A stretch of DNA of 64,000 nt from Panicum virgatum (GCF_016808335.1 NC_053141.1:26588261-26652260); one strand, 5' to 3'. Positions 20,777-33,042 are shown, numbered from the stretch's first letter. Notes: generated from the sequence alone by a model not told the origin. A program made the numbers and translations.

Positions 20777-22215
20777 TGAGTATCTTACTATGGTAGGTTA
20801 AGCAAATCATGGTAAAGTAATCAGTAGCCATTAAAGCTTGAACTTACTTTTTCAATTTCCTTGCCAGCGCTTTACAATTAGACGCATTGCCTGTCACTAT
20901 CTGAAGAACATTCGCAGTTCCTATATCATCAATTGCTTTCAGTAAAAAGTGAGCAATTGCATCACTAGTTTTCTCGACCCCAGAATAATCTTCTACGTAC
21001 AGGAAGCATGAGCCATAGCTAGTATGCTATTTGACGCAATCACATTGAGAAATGTTGGAGATGCCTTGCGTCCACTTAGTTAAAATATAATGGAGTTATT
21101 GATATTGCAAAATTGCAATGCAATGCAAAAAAAGCCAAAAAATAATTAACAAATTAAAACGTATCAAATATCTCTTACTCCTGATATATTGTTCTGAACT
21201 TCTCTTTTGCATGCATCCAAAAGAGTTGTTCTTGCCTTCTCACTTGAAGGGGCTTTATATCCTTTTGGTGCATTGTTGATAGCTTTAACCATTTTTGTAA
21301 AGAAAAGACTGCAGAATATATTGAACGGAATGCCATTAGCGGCCATGCACTCTAGTATGCTCAAATCAACATCTCGTTCCATAAGGCCAAATGCTTCTTA
21401 TTACAACGGCCTATTAGGGGCACTTGTGTTGGACTTAGAAGAATCTCCGTTTTCTTTTGCTTTGTTGATTGTTGAACTATTAAAATGTGCAAGTTTGATC
21501 AAAATTCAGATATAATAAATAAAATATCTAGTACTCAAGGTGGTTAGAGTAAAGGATATGTACCTTATCGTACAATTATTGATACTTGATGCGATTATTA
21601 CTCAGCACATCACAGCGAGTAATTGGCGGCTTTGTGCCATTTTTTAGTACCAATGAAATAGTTGAGCTACTTTTATGTGAATGCTTGCAATGGTTGCATT
21701 GCCAATGTCTTGATCCACTATCATTCTTTCCTTACGGTTTGTTAAGGAAGTTAATCGACCTCAGCAAAGATAGACTTTTAGTACCGTTTTGGGCATCATC
21801 TTCCTTGCGGCCATCATATCGCCGCCGGCAGCGCCATCAGCGTCTTTTGCGACCTCCCTGACTACTTCAACGGCATCGTCATCAACGGGGCGCTTGCGTT
21901 TTGTTGATCCAAACGCCATTGCAGACCTGCAGTCCTTCAGTGTTAAGCGGGTTGAAATCATAGAGACTATATTAGTTAAAACTGAACTAGAAAGATGACG
22001 AAAAGTATATACCAGATGATCTGACAACTTAACCGAGCGCTGACTGAATCTGATCTGAAGTTCTGTGCTTTTTATACTGAAGTCTGAAAGCTTCACGGGA
22101 CGCGTCAAATATCCCCATTTATTCTGAGGGCGAGAATCGAGAGCTAACGTTTTGTTTCCACCATCAATATGGTGACTTCGAGGTGAGGTGACGCTTCGAG
22201 TAATGGACATGCCAT
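20777..22215 (-). pseudogene. hAT transposase fragment, right arm with N-terminus
   Basis: Minus-strand copy of the transposase that extends further 5' than the left arm. A start at 21919 gives MAFGSTKRKRPVDDDAVEVV, a basic nuclear-localisation-like start. A following exon near 21670-21720 has W-Q-C-N-H-C, a BED-type zinc finger start. 21382-21164 encodes [20 protein letters not shown] through GYKAPSSEKARTTLLDACKRE. The DUF659 region lies at about 21070-20840 with frame breaks. It stops at the palindrome centre, so the catalytic C-terminal half is absent. Confidence 0.78.
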
Positions 22216-22225
22216 CAAAGTCTTA

Positions 22226-22562
22226 GGGGGTGTTTAGAAACAGGGACTTTAAAAAAGTCCTAAGGACTTTTTAATATTTAGAAGTATTAAATAAATATTA
22301 ATTATAAAACTAACTGCAGAACTCTGGGGCTAAACTGCGAGACGAATCTAATGAGGTACCTTAATCTATGATTAGCGAATGGTTACTGTAGCATCACTGT
22401 AGCAAATTATGAATTAATTAGGCTCATTAGATTTTTCTCGCGAAAAAACACTCAGCTGTCAAAAAACATTTATAAACAGATTTTATTTAATACTATAAAA
22501 TAGTAAGATTCCTTTTGATATGATAGGGACTTCTGAAAAAAGTCCTGGAGCCAAACAAGGCC
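22226..22562. mobile_element. Tourist-like (PIF/Harbinger) MITE
   Basis: 337 bp flanked by TTA on both sides (22223-22225 and 22563-22565). The left end GGGGGTGTTTAGAAACAGGGAC and the inverted right end GGCCTTGTTTGGCTCCAGGAC are similar. The interior is AT-rich with the CGAGACGAATCTAATGAG and ACTGTAGCATCACTGTAG motifs common to grass MITEs of this kind. Confidence 0.8.
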
Positions 22563-22565
22563 TTA

Positions 22566-24173
22566 GAGTAACATTGCACACGCTATAGTCTAGACTACAA
22601 AACATTGCACTGTGGTTTGAGGAAAAAAAACACGTATGCAACTGTGTACGTGAAGATGATGCAACTGTGTACGTGAATATATATTAAAAATAGTCGATAG
22701 TGTAAACCTGATATTTTCGTTTATGAGTGACTACGAATATTTCAATCTCTTTAGTGTGAAATTTGGGATAAAAGATGGGTTTTTATTATTCGTGGGGTCT
22801 CCGGGCGGGCGCAGCTGTGCATCGCTTCAGATGATGGTTGCGGCAACCATCACCTGAAAAGCATGTCATTAATTTTCTTTAGATCCAAACGGCTTGTTGG
22901 GCTCTATCTTGAATTGTTAGTATCTTTTTTTTCCGCGAGTTAATTCTTCTATTGACTGTTTCAGTGCGTAAGTTGTCAGCTAAGTAGAAAAAGAATCTGC
23001 CATGCATGTAGATATATACAAAATGCTGACATCATTCATGTGTATGCAAATTCAAAACTAAAAAAAATTATAACTATAAAACCAAGCAGACAAATTAAAT
23101 TTAGATTACACCATTATCTTTCTTATGATAAGATCTGTAAAATAAGACCACACTTGCCTATGTTTGCTCGACATTTATAAAAAATATTTTATTAACACTA
23201 AAAAATTAATTTTAAAATAGTGCGAACAAATATTTTGACACCACGAACAAATAATTATTTTTACGAACAAAAAATTAAACATCGCGAACAAATAATAATG
23301 TACAATGAACAAAAAATAGTAACAATCCGAACATTTGATTTTATAGGATAACTACTGGAAAATAAATATCGCGAACAAATGAATCAACATCGGCGAATAA
23401 TTTAATCTAAAAAAGAACAAATAATGTAGCGTTACGAACAAATTAGTTATACACAGACACTAAGAACAATCTATCTACATTTAAAAAAATATTTTTATAA
23501 GCATATATACAGGTATTAAACAAGTTAATATATAAAAAGTAAATTATAAAAGAACTCTATAGGACGTCCACGTTCTACAACTTATATAGATTCATACTCC
23601 CTCTGTTCAAAAAAAATATGATCCTACCATTTAAATCTTGTCCCAAAATTGGAAACCTGAGTACAAATCAGCTTTTAGGTGGGGCCTCAAATAAAAAACA
23701 ATTGGCAGGCTCTATCCATCCGTACGTCCAGCCTCACCCACGAGAAAAAAAAATGACAGAAGAATCGCGAGAGGCGAGAGGCACTCGCACCACTGCTCCT
23801 ATTCCTCCCATCCAGATATAGATCGAAGCATCCAGTGGCCGGTAATTTCACGTCTCTGTTTTTTTTTCTACAAAAAGGCAGGGGTACATGCGTAATTTCA
23901 CATCTCTGCTAATTTCACCTTAAAACTTGAGAATTTCATTTTTTTTAACGGAGAGAGCAGTTAATAAGTTAGTTAACAAAAATATGAAAGAAAAATAATA
24001 AAAAATAAAAAAATAACTTACAGCAATGTTGAGGAGAGAGAGCCGTGCGCTGCACCTGCTGTGCCCTCGCTGTCCTGCATGCGTCCGCATGGGCCCCAGC
24101 TATGCTAGTGGTGCAGTGCCGCACACGTGCGCATGGGCCCTCGCCCAGCTTGCTGCGCGCCCCTGCGTGGGGC
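22566..24173. other. AT-rich intergenic DNA with degenerate repeats
   Basis: No gene. A small hairpin lies at about 22834-22860 (TGATGGTTGC/GGCAACCATCA). A degenerate repeat of CGAACAAAT occurs at irregular spacing over 23220-23450. A Stowaway-like terminus (CTCCCTCTGTTC) lies near 23597 without a visible partner. A short GC-rich patch follows at 24030-24175. Confidence 0.55.
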
Positions 24174-24176
24174 TCA

Positions 24177-24510
24177 GGCCCTGTTTGGTTGTGGCTAGCA
24201 CAAGTAGTATAAAAATTTTGACCAATAATTAAGGGTACTAAATAAAGTCAATTTATAAAACTAACTCTACAACTTTACTCTACTTCACGAGACGAACCTA
24301 ATGAGACCTTTAACCGCACGATTTGACGATGGTACTATAGCATCACTGTAGTCAATCATCGATTAATTACTATCATTAGATTCGTCGTGAAAAGTTACAC
24401 CCATCCGTGAAAAGGTTTTGCAAATAAACTTCGTTTAGTACTCCATGCATGTGAGATTTTTTTCTCGGGAATTGTGTGCTATGCTATGATAGGGGGTAAC
24501 AAACAGGGCC
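24177..24510. mobile_element. Tourist-like MITE
   Basis: 334 bp with inverted ends GGCCCTGTTTG (left) and CAAACAGGGCC (right), flanked by TCA on each side (24174-24176 and 24511-24513). The interior shares CGAGACGAACCTAATGAG and ATAGCATCACTGTAG with the element at 22226-22562, so both belong to related families. Confidence 0.88.
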
Positions 24511-24513
24511 TCA

Positions 24514-24784
24514 GACGCATGTCAGCCCACCTGGCCGCTGGCGTTGATTGAATTCTTCAGGCGATGGATCACAAATTTGTAGCCCGCGCGATATATAGTC
24601 CTGGCGTCTCCGGGCTAGCGTGGCATGCTGAAATTGGCATGCTTTTCGGGCCAGGCCGGCACAAACATGGGCTCATGCTTGGGTCGAGGCCGCAACATGA
24701 TGGGCAGCACGGCCCAGCCTGATAGCTAGTTGTGTCGGGCCAGGCCCGACCAATTCGTGCTCGGGCCAGCCCTGGTCCATGCCA
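24514..24784. other. Intergenic; GGCC-rich repeat fragment
   Basis: Contains many GGGCC and GGCCCG units, and continues after the following hAT element at about 25391-25420, so that element landed inside an older repeat. Identity of the older repeat not determined. Confidence 0.45.
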
Positions 24785-24792
24785 GGTAGAGC

Positions 24793-25381
24793 CAAGGTTA
24801 ACCTAACCGGTGGGAACCGGTCCGGTTTGACCGGTTACGGTCCGGTTCCGGTTCCGGCCGGTACCCAACCGGCCAAAATTCAAATTTTAAATTTGAATTC
24901 AAAAAATGAAAAATTCCCAAAAAATTCCTAAAAATACTTCGAGGTGTGATGAATTTAATGGTGTCAAATTTTCTCAAAAATTCATTCATTTAGTATAGTT
25001 TGTGGGAATTTAAAGTTAAATCAAAAAAGAAAAAGAAAAAAAATGGGCCGGCCCATGAAGGCCCACCGATCAAACCGGTCAAACCGGCCGGTAAACCGGT
25101 CAAACCGGTCGGTAAACCGGTAAAACCGGCCGGTAAACCGGTTGCACGGGAGCGTTTGAATTCCAAACCGGTCAAACCGACCGGTAAACCGGTAAAACCG
25201 GCCGGTAAACCGGTCAAACCGGCCGGTAAACCGGTCGGAACCGGTTGCACGGGAAAATTTGAATTTATTTGAATTTGGATTTGAATTCAACCGGTTTCCA
25301 CCGGTTACCGGCCTAACCGGTCCGGTAAACCGGTACCGGAGGGCGGCGGTAACCGGTTTCCGGTTGGGAAATAAAACCCTG
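24793..25381. mobile_element. hAT element packed with CCGGT motifs
   Basis: 589 bp beginning CAAGGTTAACC and ending AAAACCCTG, so the ends are inverted CA(A/G)GGTT. Flanked by GGTAGAGC (24785-24792 and 25382-25389), an 8-bp target duplication. Both halves are filled with AAACCGGTCAAACCGG and ACCGGTTTCCGG type repeats, mostly palindromic around CCGG. No transposase. Periodic frames in it (repeated KPVKPAG) reflect the DNA repeat. Confidence 0.87.
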
Positions 25382-25389
25382 GGTAGAGC

Positions 25390-25847
25390 CGGGCAGTCCT
25401 AACGGCCATATATACTTTCCGCGTAGCAGCCGCACAAGAGCGAGGTCATCACCCTTGACGAGTAACCGGTTGATCAAGCCACCTGTTTAGTATTTTAGCG
25501 TCACGAATAAATTTGCAAGCGCAAGGATACCACAAGGTATTCCACCTCAGAGTATTCCAAGAGTTATCGAATCCACAGGGAACGTGTGTGCACTCTCTTC
25601 TATTCTAGTCAGTCCAAGGATACACCAAGATAGATAGAAGGGTAGAGAGAGTCCCTAAGACACTATTATAGCTGAGTTAAAGGCCGATCTCTCATGCACA
25701 ATACTCACTTCGGGCACTGGCTTACAATTGGTCTGCCAGTCGACTCCGGCCAACAACTCTATGCTCTATGCGAACGTGGAGGATTACGAAGGACTAATAG
25801 GGTTGTCACCACCTATGGCCTACCTCTAACAAACTGTGGGATATAAG
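25390..25847. other. Noncoding, repeat-derived
   Basis: No gene. It contains text resembling LTR-element leader or solo fragments (ATTCCAAGAGTTATCGAATCC and nearby). It ends at the first base of the G1 5' LTR. Confidence 0.4.
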
Positions 25848-27032
25848 TGTTGACACTATTTTTTGACACGTGTCAAGATAAACAATTAAGAAGAAAGAGA
25901 ATTGCCGATTTGGAGATGCGTCAGCACGTACGGCATGGAGATCGACCGATAATGTTGCTGTCGATGGACTAGGAAATATTCCAGATTTGGTTCCACCGAC
26001 CCGGAGTGGATTCGATTTGTTTTATTTAGGAAATATTTTGCTTTTGGCCAATATATGTATTTGCCGTGATCGGCTAGGACTTGTTAGCTTAGGCTATAAA
26101 TAGCAGTTGTACGGGGCCGGAAGAGGTTGATACACATCCAATAAACAAAACTTTATAATATTTAGAAAGTCTTTTCTTTTAGGTCAAGTAATGTGTTTGC
26201 CGTAATCGGTTAGGACTTGTTAGTGTACACTATAAATATCAGTTGTACGGGACTGGAAAAAGTTGATACACATCCAATACAACAATCACTTTACAATTCT
26301 TTTACACTTTTTTGGCGACTTCGCCTTTCTTCTTTTCTTTTCGATGAGTTCTTTAAAGTTGATCAAGGACGCCTCACATTCGAGCGGCTTGATTTGCTGG
26401 TGAGTTTTCGTTTTACCGAGTATATTTGAGCTTTAGCTACTGGACGTATCACTGTGGCTTCGTTGAAATCTATTCAAAAGTTATCGAATTTATCTAGGCT
26501 TTGATTTAGGGCGCATCGCTGTTTTCTCGTCTAGATTTATTCACAATTTATCGATATCGGCTAGATTTGTGGGTTTTTCCTATGTTTTTGGCTATTATCA
26601 CATCTATCCACTTAGAAGCATATTAGATCGGCTTTAGGTCTTGTAATAACACTTTGTCATCTTAAAAGCCGGTTTAGATCTATTTCAAGCTTGCATCATC
26701 TGAGTTACACATTCGTAGCTTAGATCTTGTTATACATGTGCAATCGGCTATTCAAAGCTGATCTTGTCGTTTTCCGCATCGGCTGATCATGCCGACGCGC
26801 TCGTTTACTATGCACCTACATTTAATATTATTTTGTTGTGTTCTGTATCGGTTGAACCTGCCGATACGTCTGTGTGAGAGATATTCGGAATCCCAGCCGA
26901 TACGTCCTTGAATTTGATATTATTTTATCTCTTGTCAATTACAGGTCAAATTGACTGGCACGATTGGTTGACTTTTCGGAGCTTGGCGAACACTTGCCCT
27001 CGGATTCCAATGTGTTGATTTTTGCGCCAACA
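25848..27032 (+). repeat. G1 5' LTR with duplicated promoter segment
   Basis: 1185 bp. Two related promoter blocks follow each other: GGCTATAAATAGCAG with its downstream GTTGATACACATCCAATA (26094-26142), and CACTATAAATATCAG with the same downstream text (26229-26280). The 3' LTR has one block, corresponding to the second. The first about 300 bases differ strongly from the 3' LTR. Confidence 0.82.
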
Positions 27033-27070
27033 CATCTTTTGGCATGCTCAGTGGGACCAGAAGCTTTAAT

Positions 27071-29446
27071 ATGGTGGATATTACTAATAAATCTGAAGTC
27101 AATGAAGACAATTACGTCTCTGTTGATGAAAACAAGCTCAAAGAAGATCAAAAGAAGGAGTACCTTGAGCTCGTGGAATGATTTAAACATGAATGCCTCA
27201 AGTCGTATAGCGTCACCAGATCTGGTGTTGTAATCAAGAAGTTTAATCTTCCATCCTTCCAGCCATTGACAGAAGCGCAACGTGACAACAAGATGATAGA
27301 TGCGGTGTCTCAAGCTGTGGCACAAGCATTTGTCAAGAGTGCAACAGTCATGGGCAACACGGTGCACAACGCAGTAGTCAAGACTTTTGCAGAAGGCACG
27401 TTTCCGGGTTGCATCGGTCCTTGTTACATACGGCCATATCAAATGCAATATATCCCCATGGAATTGTCTATGGCAACAGCTTTGTCGGCTCAAAATAGCC
27501 AGACAGAAGTAAGTAACAGTCAAGCATCAAAGCAAGAGGCTGCTGCAACATCCAAAGTTACAACAGCTCCTGTCTATATGACTACTCCGCCTATTACTAC
27601 AGCTATGCAAGGTGTATATGCATCTGGGTTCCCAAAAGGATGGAATCCTACTACTGGATATGGTATGCCACCTGAGTTATTTACCCCACCACCCAAGACA
27701 CAGTTTAATGCATCGGTTACTCAGCCGATGACTCCTCAAAATGATCCATCGGCTGAGGCCGATGGGCTCCCAGCAAGACGCTTCGGCAGTCTAGCAGAAT
27801 GCATACAATGCATGGAATCCGCAGATGTCTACAAAGTTCAATGCATCGGCGCCACCGCCGATGACCCCACAGCAGCATCTCGCAATCCTGCTCCAACCCA
27901 AGTCTCCTATAGAAATTCTACTTTCACAGTTTCCTCACAAGAATGTAGTCAATTAGGTTTTTCATGATCAGGCGACTGGATTGTTGCGATATGTTAACAT
28001 GCCATACATGGATTCTACTGGTCAGCAGTCTGCTAGTCCATCGATCCAACCGCCAGCGACTCAGCAGACACCCAATCGGGTGGCTCAGCAAGCGCATCAG
28101 ATGCCATCGGCTGGACAGCCGATGACCCATATGTCACCACAGCCTGCAATGATGATGAACTCGTCAAACATGGTTTCTTCTCAACAGATGCCAGCAGTTG
28201 ATCAGCAGGTTGATTGGAACACTAAGATAGCTGAAGTGATGCGGGAGCAGTTTGGCTTAAGGCCAAAACAGTAGTTTGTTATGTACAAGACTCCTTATCC
28301 TTTGGCTTATAATCAGATTCCTCTTCCACACAAGTACAAGATGCCTGACTTTACCAAGTTTTCAGGGCAGGGAGAAGTTTCTACAATGGAGCATGCTAAC
28401 AAATTCCTTCTACAGTTGGGAGAAGCAGGCAACCAAGACGCACTCAGAGTTCGGTTGTTCTCTTTGTCTTTATCTGGATCGGCCTTTGCATGGTTTACCA
28501 CTTTACCAGCAAACTTCATATTATATTGGGCCGATCTGGAGAGACAATTCCATCAGTTCTTCTTCTCTGGAGTTACTGAATTAAAATTGACTAATTTAAC
28601 TAGATTGAGACAAAGTAATTATGAATCGGTTGTTGCTTTCATCCAAAGGTTCATAGATGTCAAGAACCAGTGCTATAGTTTAGTACTGTCCGATCAGTAG
28701 TTGGCCAATGCGGCATTTACTGGACTCTTGCCACACATCAAGGACAGGTATGCATCGCAAGAGTTTGAGAGCATTAGTCAGATTGCAAGCCGGATGAATG
28801 GAGAGACTCGACCATACGAGCCTAAGAAGTCTTTTCAGAAGAAAATAAACTATGTAGAATATTCTGCTGATCATGATTCTGATGAGGAGCAAGAAACGGT
28901 CGCATCGGCTGAATGGATCCAAAGCAACAAGAAGCTGATGACGTGTCCGTTTGGGAAGAAAGAGCCAGAGTCGTACGGGTTTGACATCACCAAAGCCGAC
29001 AAGATCTATGACTTGTTGTCGGAAGGATATGATATCCCGAGTGCAATGGTCAAGGCTGCCGATCATATAAAAGGCCATGACATGTTGATGAATCTTATCG
29101 ACGTGAGCGCACTCCTATGCATGATCGGCTAGGAAAAAAGATATCGGTGCATGATCGGCTGGGGGGTAGGACCATGCTACGTGATCCTGCTGGGAGAAGA
29201 GTGCCCGCACATGATCAGCTGGAACAGATGGCCGATGATAGGGTGCAAGACGGTCAGCCGATGCGCAGAGATCCAGAATGCGAACCTGATACAGATAGCA
29301 TAAATAAGCCTCAATGGTGTCCACGAGGTTTGAGCAGATCGCAGAAGACGCGTGTTCAGAGGCTATGCCAACTGGAGATCATAAAGGAAGAACAAGAGCA
29401 GACTCTGAACAAGAAGGGAGTCAAGGCACAAGTTTGGCGTGTCAAA
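27071..29446 (+). pseudogene. G1 Gag pseudogene
   Basis: Starts MVDITNKSEVNEDNYVSVDE. It runs through segments also present in G2: KKFNLPSFQPL, VMGNTVHNAVVKTFAEG, a Q/P/S-rich linker, then the gag core MPDFTKFSGQGEVSTMEHAN and LERQFHQFFFSG. Stops occur near 27181, 27967, 28272-28274 and 28698, and frame changes are visible. The CCHC-like region seen in G2 (CKWHNATSHDTNEC) is missing. The frame after about 29117 (MHDRLGKKISVHDRLGGRT) runs into the plastid segment at 29447. Not functional. Confidence 0.8.
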
Positions 29447-29771
29447 GCGGATTTCTCCTTTTGCTCCTCAGCCTACGGGGTATTAGCAACCGTTTCCAGT
29501 TGTTGTTCCCCTCCCAAGGGCAGGTTCTTACGCGTTACTCACCCGTTCGCCACTGGAAACACCACTTCCCGTTCGACTTGCATGTGTTAAGCATGCCGCC
29601 AGCGTTCATCCTGAGCCAGGATCGAACTCTCCATGAGATTCATAGTTGCATTACTTATAGCTTCCTTATTCGTAGACAAAGCAGATTCGGAATTGTCTTT
29701 CCTTCCAAGGATAACTTGTATCCATGCGCTTCAGATTATTAGACTGGAGTTCGCCACCAGCAGTATAAAGC
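29447..29771 (-). pseudogene. Plastid DNA insert (NUPT): 5' end of 16S rDNA and its upstream region
   Basis: On minus, the segment reads plastid rrn16 upstream sequence (AAGCGCATGGATACAAGTTA, then AATAAGGAAGCTATAAGTAA) followed by the 16S 5' end (GATCCTGGCTCAGGATGAAC, CATGCTTAACACATGCAAGT, CCCGTAGGCTGAGGAGCAAA). It stops after about the first 190 bases of the gene. It is a nuclear fragment, not an rRNA gene. It begins inside the gag-protease linker of G1 and replaces the protease region. Confidence 0.92.
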
Positions 29772-32700
29772 CGATGATGAATTGGCTAGTAATAGTTCTA
29801 CACCGATCCAAGCAGTCGGTTCTTCAGAAAGTTCCTAATGGATGGGTTCCTAGAAGAAGGAAAGTTGGGACACGGATTTACGTCGGCCGATTTGCTTGAA
29901 GAAATTGATATTGGAGATGGTGATATACCAAGGCCGACGTTTGTTAGTGCTAATTTAGATCCCGAATACAAGCAAGAACTGAAGAATTTATTAAAAGAAT
30001 ACAAGGATTGCTTTGCTTGGGAATACTACGAGATGCCTGATTTGGATAGATCCATTGTTGAGCATTGTTTACCTATAAAACCAGGATATCGGCCATATCA
30101 GCAAGGGGCAAGGCAGTGCAATCCTACGATTTTACCAGATATAAAGCCCGAGATCACATGGTTAATTGAAGACAATTTTATTCGATAGTGTCTATGCCGA
30201 GTGGATCTCTAATGTGGTTCATGTCTACAAGAAGAATGGAAAGTTGCGAGTATGCATTGATTTCAGGAATCTCAAGAAAACCACGCTGATGGATGGTTAT
30301 CCTATGCCGATAGCGGATATGTTGGTAGATCCTGCTGCTAGGCACAAAGTGATCAATTTTATGAATGTCAATGCTGGATATAATCAGATCTTCATGGTAG
30401 AAGAGGACATTCACAATACTGCATTTAGGTGTCCGGGACATCTCGGTTGGTTCGAATGGGTAGTTATGACCTTCGGACTAAAGAATGCCGGTGCCACGTA
30501 TCAGAGAGCCATGAATTATATTTTTCATGAGCTCATCGGCAAGGTTGTGGAAATATACATTGATGATGTAGTTGTGAAGTCGAAGGGGTACCAAGAGCAT
30601 TTGGCCGATTTGCGGAGAGCTTTGGAGTGCACGAGAAGGCATGGTTTGAAAATGAATCCAAATAAGTGTGCCTTTGGTGTGTCAGCTGGCCAATTCTTGG
30701 GTTTCATGGTGCATGAACGAGGGATTGAGATTAGTCAAAAGACTATATCAACCATTGACAAAGTTGAGGTCCCTACGATGAAAGTTGAACTTCAGTCATT
30801 GATCGGCAAGATCAATTTTATTCGGAGGTTTATATCTAATCTGTCCGGGAAAATTCAGCCATTCAGTTCGTTACTGAAGTTGAAGGCCGATCAAGAGTTT
30901 ATATGGGGAGAAGAACATCAGAAGACATTGGATGAAATCAAGCATTATTTGGTGAGTCCTCCCGTATTGGTTCCTCCCCAGAAGCACAAGCCGTTTAAAT
31001 TATATTTATCAGCTGATGAGCATGCTATCGGATCGGCCCTTATTTAAAAGTTTGAAGGAAAAGAAAGGGCTATATATTTTGTGAGTAGATGATTGCTGGA
31101 TGCTGAAACCAGGTGCTCTCCAATTGAAAGGCTATGCCTTTGCTTATATTTTTCCTGCACTAAGCTTAGGCATTATTTATTATCGGCTGAGTGTGTTGTC
31201 GTGAGCAAGGATGATGTGATTAGATATATGCTTTCGCTGCCGATTTTAAATGGGAGAATAGGAAAGTGGATTTTGGCTTTGTTACAATTTGATTTGAGAT
31301 ATGAATCGGTTAAAGCGGTTAAGGGTCAAGCCGTAGCCGATTTTATTGTGCAACATTGTGGGCCGGACTTAACCATGGTAGATCTTGTTCCTTGGACTTT
31401 GTTCTTTGATGGATCTTTATGTGGGAATGGTTCTGGGATTGGTGTGGTGCTGATTTCCCCTCGGGTGGCAAACTTTGAGTTCTCGTTTCCAATTGAAGCA
31501 TCTGTGACAAATAATCAAGGTAAGTATCATGCTATTCTCAAAGGAATTCAATTGCTTCGAGAAATCAAAGCCAATGCAGCTGAAATTTTTGGAGATTCTA
31601 TGCTGGTGATTAATCAGTTAATTGGGGAGTACGAATGCAAAGATGATATTCTACGTTTGTATCATGAAGAATGTCTCCGATTGCTGGAGGAATTTAAGAA
31701 AGTAACCATCGAGCATGTTCCAAAGTTTCATAATAGTGATGCAAATCGGCTGGCTCAGCATGCTTCGGGATATCAGCTGATGGAAGGGGTAATGGCCTTG
31801 GAATTAATATCCGATGATTGGTGGAAGGAAATTGTTGATTATTTAAAAGATCCCTCCAAGAAAGTGGATAGAAAAATCAGATTCCAAGCAATCAAATACG
31901 AGTTGTTGGAAGGAGAATTGTATTATCGGACGATTGATGGGGTTTTGCTCAAATGCATTGACAAAGAAGAGGCAAAAGTGCTGATGGGTGAAATTCATGA
32001 AGGTGTCTCTGGGTCCCATCAATCGGCGTACAAAATGAAGTGGGTGATCACGAAAAATGGTTATTTTTGGCCAACGATGCTGGAAGATTGTTTCACGTAT
32101 TATAAAGGTTGCTAAGAATGCCAGAAGTTTGGGAGTGTGCAGAGAGCTCCTGCATCTGCTATGAATCCAATAATTAAACCGTGGCCGTTCAGAGGTTGGG
32201 GAATAGATTTGATTGGTCAGATATATCCACCATCTAGCAAGAATCATAAGTTCATTTTGGTGGCCACAGATTATTTCACCAAATGGGTTGAAGCAGTTCC
32301 TTTGAAAAATGTCACGTTGAAAGAGATGATCGAGTTTGTCAAGGAGCATATTATCTATCGGTTTGGCATTCCACAAACCATTACAACCGATCAAGGTACT
32401 ATGTTCACATCGGAAGAATTTGAAGAATTTGCCACTGGAATGGGAATTAAATTGCTGTGTTCTTCTCCATATTATGCCCAAGCTAATGGCCAAGCAGAAG
32501 CATCTAATAAAGGAGTCATCAAGCTGATTAAGAGGAAGATTGATGAGTATCCTAGGAAGTGGCATATTGTGCTTAATGAGGCTTTGTGGGCATATATGAT
32601 GGCATGTCATGTTGCTACTAAAGTATCCCCATATCAGTTAGTATATGGACATGAAGCTGTTCTCCCGTGGGAATTGAAGCTTGATTCGCGGCGTATCATG

Positions 32701-33042
32701 TTTCAAGATCAGTTAACAGCCGATGAGTATTCAGCTTTGATGAAAGATGAATTGGAAGATTTGGCTGGGCATCGGCTGAAGGCACTTGCAAATGTTGAAG
32801 CGAACAAAGCTAGAGTTGGCCAATGGTACGACAAAAAGGTTTGGAAGTTGATTTTGCCGATAGGAACAAAGAATTCGAAATTCGGCAAATGGTCGCCAAC
32901 ATGGGAAGGACCATTCAGAATAAGCAGGTGTGTTCCTGGTAATTCCTATATTTTGGAAACGATTGAAAGAGAGGAATATTCTAGAGCCCTTAATGGAAAA
33001 TATCTGAAGAAATACTATCCTAGCGTTTGGGTGGATGCATAG
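29772..33042 (+). pseudogene. G1 Pol pseudogene: RT, RNase H, integrase
   Basis: 29838-30188 encodes the RT approach region (KPGYRPYQQGARQCNP). A frameshift near 30180 leads into the RT core with VCIDFRNLKK, FMNVNAGYNQI and the catalytic YIDD at 30556-30567. A stop ends this at 31045-31047 and another lies at 31090-31092. The RNase H frame 31093-32115 has LFFDGSLCGNGSG and GDSMLVINQL. The integrase zinc finger (H-x-H ... C-x-x-C) is cut by TAA at 32113-32115 inside the CxxC. The integrase core 32116-33042 retains GWGIDLIG, TTDQGT and QANGQAEA, the three acidic positions (D, D, E). No protease is present. Only a few lesions separate it from an open frame. Confidence 0.88.

Larger units (their letters stand above)
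19445..21645. repeat. Large palindrome: inverted duplication of a hAT transposase gene
   Basis: The left arm (19445-20755, including a 400-bp MITE) and the right arm (20777-21645) are inverted copies of the same transposase segment, colinear along their length with scattered mismatches. They meet around a 21-base loop (20756-20776), with TAAGATACTCA on one side and TGAGTATCTTA on the other. Without the MITE and its duplicated target the arms are roughly 0.85-0.9 kb each. A transcript in either direction could fold into a long hairpin. Confidence 0.85.

Noticed and set aside
25000..25290. Periodic reading frames (KPVKPAGKPV and similar) on both strands
   Set aside because: They translate the CCGGT repeat of a hAT element; every frame is periodic and there is no gene context.
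29447..29771. A 16S rRNA gene
   Set aside because: Only the first about 190 bases plus upstream plastid sequence are present, inside a retroelement.
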